A stretch of DNA of 64,000 nucleotides, taken from Candidatus Bathyarchaeota archaeon (lineage in GTDB: Archaea; Thermoproteota; Bathyarchaeia; TCS64). The notes beneath the pieces were generated by a model. It was not told where the DNA came from. It worked only from the letters and a program-made list of their open reading frames with translations, and did no database searches. The stretch covers positions 1 to 64,000 of the forward strand of contig JAOZHO010000034.1 in NCBI GenBank assembly GCA_026014875.1, read 5' to 3'. The position numbers and the translations under genes are program-made. This document shows positions 39,302 through 49,388 of this stretch, one piece after another (position 1 is the stretch's first letter; every line of letters begins with the position of its first letter).

Positions 39302-40885
39302 TTGGAGACCTCCCTCAGGCTTATCGTTGAGAGGCTTCTCGCCATTCCTTCCCCCGACAGGGGGGACGTTGAAAGGGTCAAGATCGAGGTGAGCCGGGAG
39401 CACCGCCTGCCCGGCATACCGGGGAACGCCGAGGTCATCGCGTCCCTCAATCCCGAGGAGAGAGCCCGCCTCATCCACGTCCTGAGAAGAAAGGAGACTC
39501 GCGCCCTGAGCGGGGTCAACGTCGTCGCAGTGATGACCGAGCCCCGAGCCTGCCCCCACGGGAGGTGCGCCTACTGCCCGGGCGGCCCCGACGACGGGGT
39601 CCCCCAGAGCTACACCGGCCACGAGCCGGCCTCCATGAGGGGCGCCCAGAACGAGTATGACCCCTTCAAGCAGGCCACGAGCCGCATCGAGCAGCTGAGG
39701 GCCATAGGCCACGAGGTGGACAAGGTCGATCTCATCGTGATGGGGGGCACGTTCCCGGCCTCCCCGCCCGAGTACCAAGAATCCTTCATCCACGGATGCC
39801 TGGACGCCCTGAACGAGAGACGTTCACCCACCCTGACCGAGGCGAAATCCTTCGCAGAGGGAGCAGCGATCCGCAACGTGGGTATCACGGTGGAGACCCG
39901 CCCCGACTCCCTAAACCCCGCCGAGGTCGACAGGCTCCTGGGGCTCGGGGTGACCCGGGTCGAGTTGGGCGTCCAGAACGTCTATGACGATATCTACGAG
40001 CTCGTCGAGAGGGGCCACACGGTTCAGGACGTGATCGATGCGACGAGGCTCCTGAAGGACTCGGGCCTCAAGGTCTGCTACCACATGATGCCCGGCCTCC
40101 CCGGATCCAGCCCCGAGAGGGATCTGGACGGGTTCAGGGAGATCTTCGATAATCCGGCCTTCAAGCCCGACATGATCAAAATCTACCCCACGCTGGTCCT
40201 CGAGGGGACCAAGATCCACGAATGGTGGAAAGACGGCTCCTACGCCCCCCTTACGACGGAGCAGGCCGTGAAACTCGTCGCCGAAATGAAGGAGTACGTG
40301 CCCCCGTGGACACGGATAATGAGGGTGGGGAGGGACATCCCCAGCACCATCATCGAAGCCGGCGTAGACAAGACCAACCTGAGGCAGCTGGTCCACGACG
40401 AGCTAGCCAAGCGGGGAAAGCGATGCAACTGCATCCGCTGCAGGGAGGTGGGCCACAGAGACGGAAGAGACCCGGCGCCTGAAAACCTGGAGGTCAGGAG
40501 ACGAACCTACGAGGCGTCCGGAGGCGTCGAGCACTTCATCTCCGTGGAGGAAGTAAAAGGAGATACCCTCGTGGGATTCATCAGGCTCAGGATCCCCTCG
40601 GATAGCCCCCACCGGCCCGAGGCGGAGCCCTCTTCAGCATTCGTCAGAGAGCTCCACGTCTACGGTCCCATGGTCCCCGTCGGCTCTCGCCTCGACTCGG
40701 GATGGCAGCACATGGGATGGGGCAAGAGGCTCCTGGAAGAGGCGGAGAAGGTTGCATTCGAGGAGCACGGTGTCGAGAAGCTGCTTGTGATGAGCGCCCT
40801 GGGGACCAAGGAGTACTACGCCAAACTGGGGTACGGGAGGGACGGGGTTTACGTCTCCAAGCGCCTCCCCGGGGGAAACATTTAA
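39302..40885 (+). CDS. elp3: Elp3 tRNA uridine(34) modification enzyme (radical SAM/GNAT)
   Basis: CPHGRCAYCPGGPDDGVPQSYTGHEPA; C-terminal GNAT ELHVYGPMVPVG...HMGWGKRLLEEAE. Confidence 0.95.
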   Translation: METSLRLIVERLLAIPSPDRGDVERVKIEVSREHRLPGIPGNAEVIASLNPEERARLIHVLRRKETRALSGVNVVAVMTEPRACPHGRCAYCPGGPDDGVPQSYTGHEPASMRGAQNEYDPFKQATSRIEQLRAIGHEVDKVDLIVMGGTFPASPPEYQESFIHGCLDALNERRSPTLTEAKSFAEGAAIRNVGITVETRPDSLNPAEVDRLLGLGVTRVELGVQNVYDDIYELVERGHTVQDVIDATRLLKDSGLKVCYHMMPGLPGSSPERDLDGFREIFDNPAFKPDMIKIYPTLVLEGTKIHEWWKDGSYAPLTTEQAVKLVAEMKEYVPPWTRIMRVGRDIPSTIIEAGVDKTNLRQLVHDELAKRGKRCNCIRCREVGHRDGRDPAPENLEVRRRTYEASGGVEHFISVEEVKGDTLVGFIRLRIPSDSPHRPEAEPSSAFVRELHVYGPMVPVGSRLDSGWQHMGWGKRLLEEAEKVAFEEHGVEKLLVMSALGTKEYYAKLGYGRDGVYVSKRLPGGNI

Positions 40886-40917
40886 CCCTCGGGCGCCTGG
40901 AATAGCGATGGCTGAAC

Positions 40918-41220
40918 ATGTTCATCGTCACATACCGCTACAACCTTCAACCGGAGAAGTCAAGGGACTATATCACGCTGGAGCAGAAAGCGATCCAGAT
41001 CTACCTCGAGCATGGCTGCCTCGGAGTCGAGATCTACAGGGACCCTCAGAACCCCCGGAAATGGATGGAGGTCAACAAGTACCACGACGAGAAGCACTAT
41101 GAAGATGTGTCCGCCGCGGTCGACGGGGACCCGAGGATCGAGGCCCTCTTCGAGGAGTTCCTGGGGCTGTTTGAGCAGGGGAATGCCCCGCAGAAGGACA
41201 CGTATCTCAGGATGCTCTGA
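40918..41220 (+). CDS. Dimeric alpha-beta barrel (ABM-like) small protein
   Basis: FIVTYRYNLQPEKSRDYITLEQKAIQIYLEHGCLGVEIYRDPQNPRKWMEVNKYHDEKHYEDV. Confidence 0.7.
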   Translation: MFIVTYRYNLQPEKSRDYITLEQKAIQIYLEHGCLGVEIYRDPQNPRKWMEVNKYHDEKHYEDVSAAVDGDPRIEALFEEFLGLFEQGNAPQKDTYLRML

Positions 41221-41253
41221 TAGGCTCAATCCTTCCTGTACCATGGATTGTAG

Positions 41254-42003
41254 TCAGACGAATACTTTCTCCTCGGGGTATACCTCCACGCCGGACTTGC
41301 CGATGGAGTAGGGCATCATCGTCTTGGGGAACTTCTGACCCCTGAGCTTCTTGATCTGGAAAACCTCAGTCATCACGTTCTTCGAGCGGATGCTGTGCAT
41401 CACGAACACTCCCTGAGCGAGATACGCTTCCGGGCCAAACCTCTGATAGTCTATCGACTCCTCCGGGAGCTCCCCGAGGAGAAACGTGGTGAGCCTCATC
41501 TCCGTGAGGCCCTTGATGAGCTTCAGGAGCTGCTGCCTCTGGACGAATGGCTTCTCGTATTGGAAGAGAAGCCCCGACACGGAGTCGATGACGCAGCGCC
41601 TAGCCGTTGGGATCAGTTGTCTCTTCGCGGTGCTCACCAGCCCCAGGACGCTGTCGATGCTGAAATCCTCGGTGCCCAACGCCCCCTTGATCCTGTAAGT
41701 CCCCGCCGGGGCGTCAATGTCCATGGGGGAGGCGTCCACGAGGGCGAGCTTGTGCTCTGTCTGCTGGGAGATCAGGTCCCACCCAAAGTTTTCCTTGGCG
41801 TTGTTGACGATGGAGAATGGGGGCTCGTCGAGGGTGACGTAGATTCCGGTTTCATCGTTTTCGGTGATGCCGTTCAGGAGGTACTGGACGCCGAAGGTCG
41901 TCTTCCCGGCGCCTGGACCCCCCAGTAGGAGGTAGCAGTATCCTTCGGGGAGCCCTCCTCCGAGGATTCTGTCGAGGTTGGTTATTCCAGTCTTGACCCT
42001 CAT
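41254..42003 (-). CDS. RAD55/KaiC-like RecA-superfamily ATPase
   Basis: GITNLDRILGGGLPEGYCYLLLGGPGAGKTTFGVQYLLNGI. Confidence 0.9.
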   Translation of the reverse strand: MRVKTGITNLDRILGGGLPEGYCYLLLGGPGAGKTTFGVQYLLNGITENDETGIYVTLDEPPFSIVNNAKENFGWDLISQQTEHKLALVDASPMDIDAPAGTYRIKGALGTEDFSIDSVLGLVSTAKRQLIPTARRCVIDSVSGLLFQYEKPFVQRQQLLKLIKGLTEMRLTTFLLGELPEESIDYQRFGPEAYLAQGVFVMHSIRSKNVMTEVFQIKKLRGQKFPKTMMPYSIGKSGVEVYPEEKVFV

Positions 42004-42045
42004 CGATTTTCGCCATTGTTACATGATAGTTTATTAAATTTAATT

Positions 42046-43299
42046 CTATTCAAGCAGCATAATCTCACTGGTGAGGAGGGCCATCTCCCTCTCAGACAGT
42101 GTCTGGGGATGAACGGGAATGAGCAGTATGCCCCGCTTCTCCATGAAATCGAACCTTATCTCCTGGATGAACGTGTAAACGATATCGAACTCGAAACGGC
42201 TTATCAGGTATTCGAGCCCATCCAGGATCACAATAGGAGAAACATTGTTCTCAAGGAAATCGGATACAACCCTGTTGACTTCCTGGAGATTCGAGACGTG
42301 CCTACGCCCCACCATCTCTCGGGAGGAGATCAAAATAATGTTCTCAGAATGGATGCCATATTTCGTCTCCAGTTCTTCAGGGTTGTTCCGTGTCAGACAG
42401 AGTCCGGGGACACCATGGAACGTTAGATCGCGGAATATCCGGAAGGCCAACTCGTGCTCTGAACACAGATAGCTGCAGCCCTGCGATACGCCATTCAACT
42501 TGAAAACGAGTTCCCTTAGATTCGACTCGGCGAGTTTTTTCTCGGTAACGTCCCTGAAGACCACTCGCTTGGTGTATAGGTTACCCTCATTGTCGTACTC
42601 TTCAGAGAAATCCAGTAGGGTATCGATAATGGAACCGTCTTTCCTCCTCAACTGCCACTCGGACCCGTTGAGGTCGGCGGAGAGATCGAATGTGGGCTGC
42701 TTGTTGGTATCGCATGATGGGTCAGTTACTCTCAACCGAGAAATGGGCCCGTCCAGGATCTCGTCCTTCGAGAAGCCCAGGTTGTCCGCCATAGTTCTGT
42801 TGATGCTTCTGACGATCCCCTTTGTATCGACGCTGAGATACATCACAGGGGCGTTCTCGTAGAGGTCGTCCAGCAGGAGCCTCTGCCTCTCTATCTCCCT
42901 CTGGGCCGCTTTCAACCGGGTTATCCTCTCGAGCATGCTGATAAGGTCCCTGGCGTTGACCGGCTTGAGCAAGAAGGCGTCGGCCCCCTGGTTCAGGGAA
43001 CCCACCGCGGTCTCCACGGTGGCTTCACCCGAGACCATCATGATCCCCATGTTAGTGTCTTTCTCGCTCAGCCGGCGGAGAACCTCCACCCCATCGATGT
43101 CCGGCAGACGAATATCGATGATAGCCGCGTCGAACTCGTGTTCCTGTGCCGCTTGTAGAGCATCCGCGCCGTTAAATACGGAGAGAACTCCATACCCGAC
43201 CTCGTTGAGGATCATCTCGAGGCTCGCGCATAGATACTTGTCGTCGTCTACTATCAGGACTTCGGGTCTGGACCCCTCTTGCTGACCTTTTTCTCTCAA
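42046..43299 (-). CDS. Response regulator with REC, PAS and C-terminal DUF835-like domain
   Basis: VLIVDDDKYLCASLEMIL and DAAIIDIRLPDIDGVEVLRRL (REC); PAS region ENAPVMYLSVDTKGIVRSINRTMADNLGF; DUF835-like NPEELETKYGI...ILISS... Confidence 0.85.
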   Translation of the reverse strand: MREKGQQEGSRPEVLIVDDDKYLCASLEMILNEVGYGVLSVFNGADALQAAQEHEFDAAIIDIRLPDIDGVEVLRRLSEKDTNMGIMMVSGEATVETAVGSLNQGADAFLLKPVNARDLISMLERITRLKAAQREIERQRLLLDDLYENAPVMYLSVDTKGIVRSINRTMADNLGFSKDEILDGPISRLRVTDPSCDTNKQPTFDLSADLNGSEWQLRRKDGSIIDTLLDFSEEYDNEGNLYTKRVVFRDVTEKKLAESNLRELVFKLNGVSQGCSYLCSEHELAFRIFRDLTFHGVPGLCLTRNNPEELETKYGIHSENIILISSREMVGRRHVSNLQEVNRVVSDFLENNVSPIVILDGLEYLISRFEFDIVYTFIQEIRFDFMEKRGILLIPVHPQTLSEREMALLTSEIMLLE

Positions 43300-43651
43300 A
43301 TTATCGGACCCTTCATTCTCGTAAATTTGTTTCCCAGCGTATCATACCCCTTTTGAACTGTGCCCATGAAGCCATAGTTAACGATTCTTCCAGGATTTGA
43401 CTCGACCACCGTTTCTCGCCTCGATATACTCTGAATGTCCACTGGCTTAGGGGTTAATCCCCGCGCGCATCACCCCCTTCTCGAAATTAGATAAATAGAT
43501 TATTACGGAATCCGACATAGCGTTGAAAGCACCATATCTTGAATAAATTGTGTACGCCAACCTGACGGTCTCCCCACTTGGCTATCAAAAATCCATGGTC
43601 TCTAGCAGTACCAAATATAAGCCCCTGCGGCATAGGAAGTTCTGATTCTAA

Positions 43652-44983
43652 ATGGGCGAGGACTCTCTGCAGGGCTACCGGGGGAGACTCAAAGTGGCCC
43701 TCAGGGCCATTGGAGCCGGGATCGGGGACCAGATCAAAGTGGAGTCCGGGGGTGCGGTGTACGAGGGCTCCCTGATGCCCCGCCTCGAGAGCGATGACGA
43801 ACACCACGTCGTACTCAAACTCAGGAACGGCTACAACCTCGGGATAAACTTCGACGCCTCCACGCAGATCGAGCGCGTGGGCGAGGCCGAGAAGCCCGAT
43901 TTCAGGCCCCCTCCCCTTCCCACCATGAATGAGAGGCTTCCCCGGGTGAGCATCGTGAGCACCGGGGGGACCATCGCGAGCCGGGTCGACTACACCACGG
44001 GGGGAGTCCATGCCGCCATCTCGTCCAAGGACCTCCTCAGCATCGTCCCCGAGCTCTCCGACTTTGCGGCCGTCGACGCAGACATCCTCTACAGCGTCTT
44101 CAGCGAGGACATCGATTCACGCCACTGGACCGGGATGGCCAGGATGGTGGAGGAGAAGGTCGACGACGGTGTGAAGGGCGTCGTCATAACCCACGGAACC
44201 GACACCCTAGGCTACTCCGCGGCGGCCCTCAGCTTCGCCCTGAGAGACTTGCCTATCCCCGTTATACTAGTGGGTTCTCAGAGGAGCTCCGACCGGCCCA
44301 GCAGCGACGCCGCCACGAACCTGGTGGGAGTTGTCACCGCCGCTGCGACCGCACCCTTCGCCGAGGTGGTCCTAGGGATGCACGAGACCACGTCGGATAC
44401 CAGCATCGTGTTCCACAGGGGCACAAAGGTGAGGAAGTGCCACACCAGCGCAAGGTACGCTTTCCAGTCCGTCAACACCGATCCCCTCGCCAGGGTGGTC
44501 GAGGGAAGGGTGGAGATGCTGGAGGACGATTATCGAAGGAGGAATGAGGGCCCCCTCGAGGTCATGGACGGCTTCGAGGAGAAGACCGCCCTCTTGAAGT
44601 TCCACCCGGGTTTCCAACCCAAAGTTGTGGATTGGTTCGTCGACGATGGTTACAAGGGGCTGATCCTGGAGGGGACGGGCCTCGGCCATGTGAGCACGGG
44701 TCTCTACGCCGTCATCGAGAGGGCCGTCGAGGAGGGGCTCTACGTCGGGATGACCTCCCAGTGCATCTGGGGTAGGATCGACATGGACGTCTACACCACG
44801 GGCCGGGAACTCCAGCAGCTGGGGGTGGAGCCCCTCGGGGACATTCTCCCGGAGACCGCCTACGTGAAGCTGATGTGGGCCCTCGCCAACTCGGAGGACC
44901 TGGAGGCGGCGAAGGCGCTGATGCGGGAGAACATTGCGGGTGAGTACTCGGACAGGACCCTCTACACCGGGAGGTTCGGCTGA
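43652..44983 (+). CDS. gatD: Glu-tRNA(Gln) amidotransferase subunit D
   Basis: SIVSTGGTIASRVDYTTGGV; VVITHGTDTLGYSAAALSFAL; immediately followed by gatE. Confidence 0.95.
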   Translation: MGEDSLQGYRGRLKVALRAIGAGIGDQIKVESGGAVYEGSLMPRLESDDEHHVVLKLRNGYNLGINFDASTQIERVGEAEKPDFRPPPLPTMNERLPRVSIVSTGGTIASRVDYTTGGVHAAISSKDLLSIVPELSDFAAVDADILYSVFSEDIDSRHWTGMARMVEEKVDDGVKGVVITHGTDTLGYSAAALSFALRDLPIPVILVGSQRSSDRPSSDAATNLVGVVTAAATAPFAEVVLGMHETTSDTSIVFHRGTKVRKCHTSARYAFQSVNTDPLARVVEGRVEMLEDDYRRRNEGPLEVMDGFEEKTALLKFHPGFQPKVVDWFVDDGYKGLILEGTGLGHVSTGLYAVIERAVEEGLYVGMTSQCIWGRIDMDVYTTGRELQQLGVEPLGDILPETAYVKLMWALANSEDLEAAKALMRENIAGEYSDRTLYTGRFG

Positions 44984-46875
44984 TGGACTACGGGAAGCTG
45001 GGGCTCAAGGTGGGCCTCGAGATCCACCAGGAGCTCGCCACCCAGCACAAGCTTTTCTGCCAGTGTCCACCGGAGCTCTTCAAGGAGGAGCTCGAGTACA
45101 CCTTCCTCCGCCGCCTCAGGCCCAGCCAGAGCGAGCTGGGGGAGATCGACCCCGCAGCCCTCTTCGAGTTCATGAAAGGTAGGACGATGCTATACGAGGC
45201 GAACAGGGCCACCAGCTGCCTCGTCGAGATGGACGAGGAGCCCCCAGGGCCATTGAACCCCGAAGCCCTCGACGTCTGCCTCACATTCGCTCTACTGACC
45301 GACTCCAAGCCCGTCGACGAGGTTCACGTGATGAGGAAGATCGTGGTGGACGGCTCCAACACAACCGGGTTCCAGAGGACCTGCGTGGTGAGCGTGGGGG
45401 GCTCCGTCGAGTCTGAGGGCAAGGCCTACGGCATCCAGCACATCGGCCTCGAGGAGGACGCCGCGAGGAAAGTCAGAGACGAGGGGGAGGTGAGCCGCTA
45501 CAGGATCGACAGGCTCGGGATACCCCTCATGGAGGTGGCCACCGATCCCGTCATCTATTCCCCGGAGGAGGCCGAGAGGGTGGCCCTTGCGATTGGCCGC
45601 CTACTGAGAGCCACGGGAAAGGTGAGGAGGGGCCTCGGCTCCATACGGCAGGACGTGAACGTCTCCATCACCGACGGCGCCCTCATCGAGATCAAGGGGG
45701 TCCAGGAGCTGGGCCTCGTCTCCAAGGTCGTGGAGTATGAGGTCCAGAGACAGGTGGCCCTACTGGGGTTGACCGAGGAGCTGGCGGGTCGAGGCGTCGG
45801 GGAAGGGGATCTCAACGGGGACTTGGTCGACGTCTCTAGTCTCTTCAAGGGGACCAAGAGCCGTATCATCAAGAACGCCCTCAAGAATGGGGGCGTCGTC
45901 CTCGCCGTCAGGCTCCCCGGTTTCGCGAGGATAGTGGGAAGCGAGCTCTGCCCCGGGAGGAGGCTCGGCTCCGAGATGGCCGACCACGCCCGCTTCCACG
46001 GTGGGGTCAAAGGGATATTCCACACAGACGAGCTCCCCGCCTACGACATATCGGAGGGGGAGGTCCAAGCCCTCAAGGAGCGAATGGGGGCGGAGGCATC
46101 GGACGCCGTAGTCATAGTCGCCGACGATGAGGACAAGTCAAGGAAGGCCCTCGAGGCTGTCGTCGCTAGAGCTAAACAAGCGCTTCATGGGATTCCCCGG
46201 GAGACGCGGTCAGCGAACCCCGACGGAACCACACACTTCACACGGCCCCGCCCCGGAGCGGCGAGAATGTACCCCGAAACCGACGTCGTCTCCATCCCCG
46301 TCACCTCCGAGAGGCTCGAGGCATTAAAGGCGGCCCTCCCGGAGATGCCCGAGGAGAAACTAGAACGGATCAAAGCCGATTACGACCTCAACGAGAAACT
46401 GGCCCGACAGATAGTGAACTCGATCCACGCCGAGTTCTTCGAGGAGCTGGCGAAGGAAGGATTGGGGGACACCACGCTCCTCGCGGTGACCCTCACGGAG
46501 ACCTTGAAAAGCCTGGAGCGGGATGGGGTTCCCGTCGGAAGCCTCGATGAGCCAGTGATGACGGGTGTCTTCGCATTGGTTAACGAGGGGAGGACGGCCA
46601 AAGAGTCTGTCCCCGAGCTCCTGACATGGCTCTCCTCCAATCCGGGGCGGTCCGCAGACGAAGCCCTTGACTCCCTGGGCCTCGGGATGATGGCTGTCGA
46701 AGTGCTGCGGGAACTGGTCGAGGCAAGGGTCTCCGAGAAGTCGGAGATGGTTGAGCAGATGGGGATGAAGGCGTTCGGTCCCCTCATGGGGCTGATTATG
46801 GGGGAGGTCCGGGGGAAGGCTCAAGCGGGGGACGTTCAGAACCTTCTCAGGAAGGCTCTGCAGGAGAGACCTTAG
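44983..46875 (+). CDS. gatE: Glu-tRNA(Gln) amidotransferase subunit E
   Basis: LKVGLEIHQELATQHKLFCQCPPEL; GSIRQDVNVSI; TRSANPDGTTHFTRPRPGAARMYPETDV. Confidence 0.96.
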   Translation: MDYGKLGLKVGLEIHQELATQHKLFCQCPPELFKEELEYTFLRRLRPSQSELGEIDPAALFEFMKGRTMLYEANRATSCLVEMDEEPPGPLNPEALDVCLTFALLTDSKPVDEVHVMRKIVVDGSNTTGFQRTCVVSVGGSVESEGKAYGIQHIGLEEDAARKVRDEGEVSRYRIDRLGIPLMEVATDPVIYSPEEAERVALAIGRLLRATGKVRRGLGSIRQDVNVSITDGALIEIKGVQELGLVSKVVEYEVQRQVALLGLTEELAGRGVGEGDLNGDLVDVSSLFKGTKSRIIKNALKNGGVVLAVRLPGFARIVGSELCPGRRLGSEMADHARFHGGVKGIFHTDELPAYDISEGEVQALKERMGAEASDAVVIVADDEDKSRKALEAVVARAKQALHGIPRETRSANPDGTTHFTRPRPGAARMYPETDVVSIPVTSERLEALKAALPEMPEEKLERIKADYDLNEKLARQIVNSIHAEFFEELAKEGLGDTTLLAVTLTETLKSLERDGVPVGSLDEPVMTGVFALVNEGRTAKESVPELLTWLSSNPGRSADEALDSLGLGMMAVEVLRELVEARVSEKSEMVEQMGMKAFGPLMGLIMGEVRGKAQAGDVQNLLRKALQERP

Positions 46876-48530
46876 AACGCCCAACTCCTGAGAATCCTGA
46901 GTAGGCCTCTCAAACCGTTGTGAACCGGGCTCCCTGAGATTACGGGATAGTAGAGCACGAAGGCGATCATGACTAGGAGCAGATAGAGTACAGTCTTTGG
47001 TCTCTTCTCATTCCTCTGCCAGATGTCCGTCATCCGTTCCGAGACCGCCAGGCACAATATGGGGACATTGGGGAAAAAGTGATACAGGAAGAGGGACCTC
47101 GAAATCAGAGCGTAGGGAAGCCACTGGAAAGCGAACATGGTCACCAGGAAAACCCGGGAGGGAGCACCCCCTCTGGTTACTCTCGAAGTTTCATTGATCA
47201 TTACGATTAAACCAACCCACCAAATCGCTGGATTACCCATGGCTACCATGGTGGACACCCACTCTCCTCCAAGCTCGGAAATATACAGCCAGACGGGCCT
47301 CGTGAGGAGAGGCCAGCTCCACCAGGGAGAGGAGTAGCCGTGGCCGGCCTCCAAGCCAGAGTGGTAGCCGAGCATGGATAACTGCCTTGCGAACACGTCC
47401 CTCAGCGAATGCCCTAGGCCCAAGTAGGGAATGTAGGTCAGGAAGTAGACCAACACGAAGACCGCCGCTGTCCCCGCAAGGACCAGGAAAACATTCCCGT
47501 TGACTGCCCCCGATCGCTTTCGGCCATCCCTACTCCTCAGGAAACCGATGCGAATCAGCCCCAGAGTGAAGAATTGTGCTGCGAGGCCGAATGCGGCGGT
47601 CCACTTCGTGGCGAACCCTAGTGCCGATAGGATTACTGCCGCAAAGAGGGGTCTCAGCGAGGTCCCCCAACCCGCATCCAGCACGCCCTTCATGTATCTG
47701 TAGAAAAAGAGCAGCGAGGCGAGGGAGAAGAAGGCGAGGAAGATGTCGGTGGTAGCCATCCGCCCCATCGTGAAATGCATAAAGTCGAACCCCAACAGCA
47801 AAGCCGAGAAGAGCCCCCCCAGCCAGGACCCGCTGATCTCTTTCCCAAGGAGGTAGATCACAGGCATCATCGCCGAGGCGAAGAAAACCCCGGCGATCCT
47901 CCAGCCAAGGGGATTGTTGCCCAGAACCGAGATCCCCGCCGCGATGATGAGTTTACCCAAGGGGGGATGCGTGTCCTCGAAGGGGTCCCGCCCGGAGAGG
48001 TAGTCCTCGGCGGCCCTGACGTAATAGACCTCGTCGAAGACCGATTCGGACATGTATGTGGGCGGATATTGGGCTAGGTCCTGCTCGTCGGTCAATGCCT
48101 CAAGGGAACCTGAGGGACCATCCGCCCCCCAAACGGTCAGGTCTTCGACGCGACCATCCTCACCTGCGACGATCATCTCCAAGATCTCGCCGTGTGAGCT
48201 ATCGAAGTCTATCATCAAGAATCGTGTGAGACGGTCTACGCTGACCCTCCTCCATCGGTTATAACCATCCACGGTTGCCTCAGCGGCCTTGTCCCAGGAA
48301 TCAGGCTCCCCCGTGAATATCTCCAGATTCAACTCCCCTGTCTTGACCATGAACACGATCTCACTGACATCCACCGGGGATCCGAGATCGACGATGACCC
48401 GGGCACTCCCGGAGACCGACCATCCCGATGACGGAATCTCGTCATGGCCGAGGTTCCACGATGCCAATAAAAAGAAGATTATGGAAAGAGAGAGAACGAT
48501 AACGGTGTCTCTCTTGAGAGGGGGCATCAT
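46872..48530 (-). CDS. PMT/GT39-type glycosyltransferase membrane protein
   Basis: MSESVFDEVYYVRAAEDYLSGRDPFEDTHPPLGKLIIAAGI; multi-TM; start shifted from 48647 to in-frame ATG at 48530. Confidence 0.85.
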   Translation of the reverse strand: MMPPLKRDTVIVLSLSIIFFLLASWNLGHDEIPSSGWSVSGSARVIVDLGSPVDVSEIVFMVKTGELNLEIFTGEPDSWDKAAEATVDGYNRWRRVSVDRLTRFLMIDFDSSHGEILEMIVAGEDGRVEDLTVWGADGPSGSLEALTDEQDLAQYPPTYMSESVFDEVYYVRAAEDYLSGRDPFEDTHPPLGKLIIAAGISVLGNNPLGWRIAGVFFASAMMPVIYLLGKEISGSWLGGLFSALLLGFDFMHFTMGRMATTDIFLAFFSLASLLFFYRYMKGVLDAGWGTSLRPLFAAVILSALGFATKWTAAFGLAAQFFTLGLIRIGFLRSRDGRKRSGAVNGNVFLVLAGTAAVFVLVYFLTYIPYLGLGHSLRDVFARQLSMLGYHSGLEAGHGYSSPWWSWPLLTRPVWLYISELGGEWVSTMVAMGNPAIWWVGLIVMINETSRVTRGGAPSRVFLVTMFAFQWLPYALISRSLFLYHFFPNVPILCLAVSERMTDIWQRNEKRPKTVLYLLLVMIAFVLYYPVISGSPVHNGLRGLLRILRSWAF

Positions 48531-48627
48531 CCGGGGATTCCGATCATAATTCAGCGCGGCTCTTATAGCGTTTAGGCGGACTCGAGAGGGATTCTTTATT
48601 TGGCTGGAAAGGAAAGGAAGTAAGACT

Positions 48628-49332
48628 TTGGTCAAGATCATAGCCACCCTCCCCTGTCATAACGACGTTGCTTTCCTTGAGAAAGCGGTGGATGCAATGA
48701 AAAAAGGGCTGATGAGCTATGGTGACGACTACCTGATCGTCATCGCCGAGGATGGCTCCACCGACGGCTCGGCCGAGCTTGCCGGGAAACTGGCATCATC
48801 AGATACCAGCATTATCCACATTCACGACGAAAGGAAACTGGGGAGAGGACGCGCCCTGATGAATGCTTGGAAGATGTTCGACGGCGAGATCTACGCATTC
48901 ATAGATTGCGACCTGGCCACGGACATGAGCTTCTTCCCCCAGCTACTAGGATACATCGAAGAAGGCTACGATCTGGCCACGGGGTCCCGATACGGCGAAG
49001 AAGCTGTAACCACTCGACCGTTTCTGCGGGGGATCACGAGCAAGGCGTACAATGGGATCATCCGGCTTGTGTTCAACGACGGTATCCGTGATCATCAGTG
49101 CGGATTCAAGGCCTTCTCCCGGGTCATGGTGGAGCATTTATTGGAGGAGAGCCGCCACGACGATTGGTTCTGGGACACTGAGGCGATCGTGCTCGCTAGG
49201 CGAGGCGGATTCAAACTCGTCGAGTTCCCGGTGGTGTGGGAGGAGAAAAAGGGGAGCCGCACCCCCCTCAAGCGATTGTTGAAGGATGTCTGGATCCACG
49301 GGAAGGGCTTGGTGAAACTGCTCTTCCGATGA
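48628..49332 (+). CDS. Glycosyltransferase family 2 (dolichyl-phosphate sugar synthase-like)
   Basis: ATLPCHNDVAFLEKAVDAM; IAEDGSTDGSAELA; AFIDCDLATDMSFFPQLL; DHQCGFKAFSR. Confidence 0.9.
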   Translation: MVKIIATLPCHNDVAFLEKAVDAMKKGLMSYGDDYLIVIAEDGSTDGSAELAGKLASSDTSIIHIHDERKLGRGRALMNAWKMFDGEIYAFIDCDLATDMSFFPQLLGYIEEGYDLATGSRYGEEAVTTRPFLRGITSKAYNGIIRLVFNDGIRDHQCGFKAFSRVMVEHLLEESRHDDWFWDTEAIVLARRGGFKLVEFPVVWEEKKGSRTPLKRLLKDVWIHGKGLVKLLFR

Positions 49333-49388
49333 CCGGAATGATTTATCCCGAATCAGAAACGGCCTAGGCCAGCATCTCTAAAATAGAG

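Noticed and set aside
43487-43640. Minus-strand peptide GLIFGTARDHGFLIAKWGDRQVGVHNLFKIWCFQRYVGFRNNLFI upstream of gatD
   Set aside because: Looks protein-like, but it continues antisense into gatD and I cannot assign a family; kept only as a blastx target
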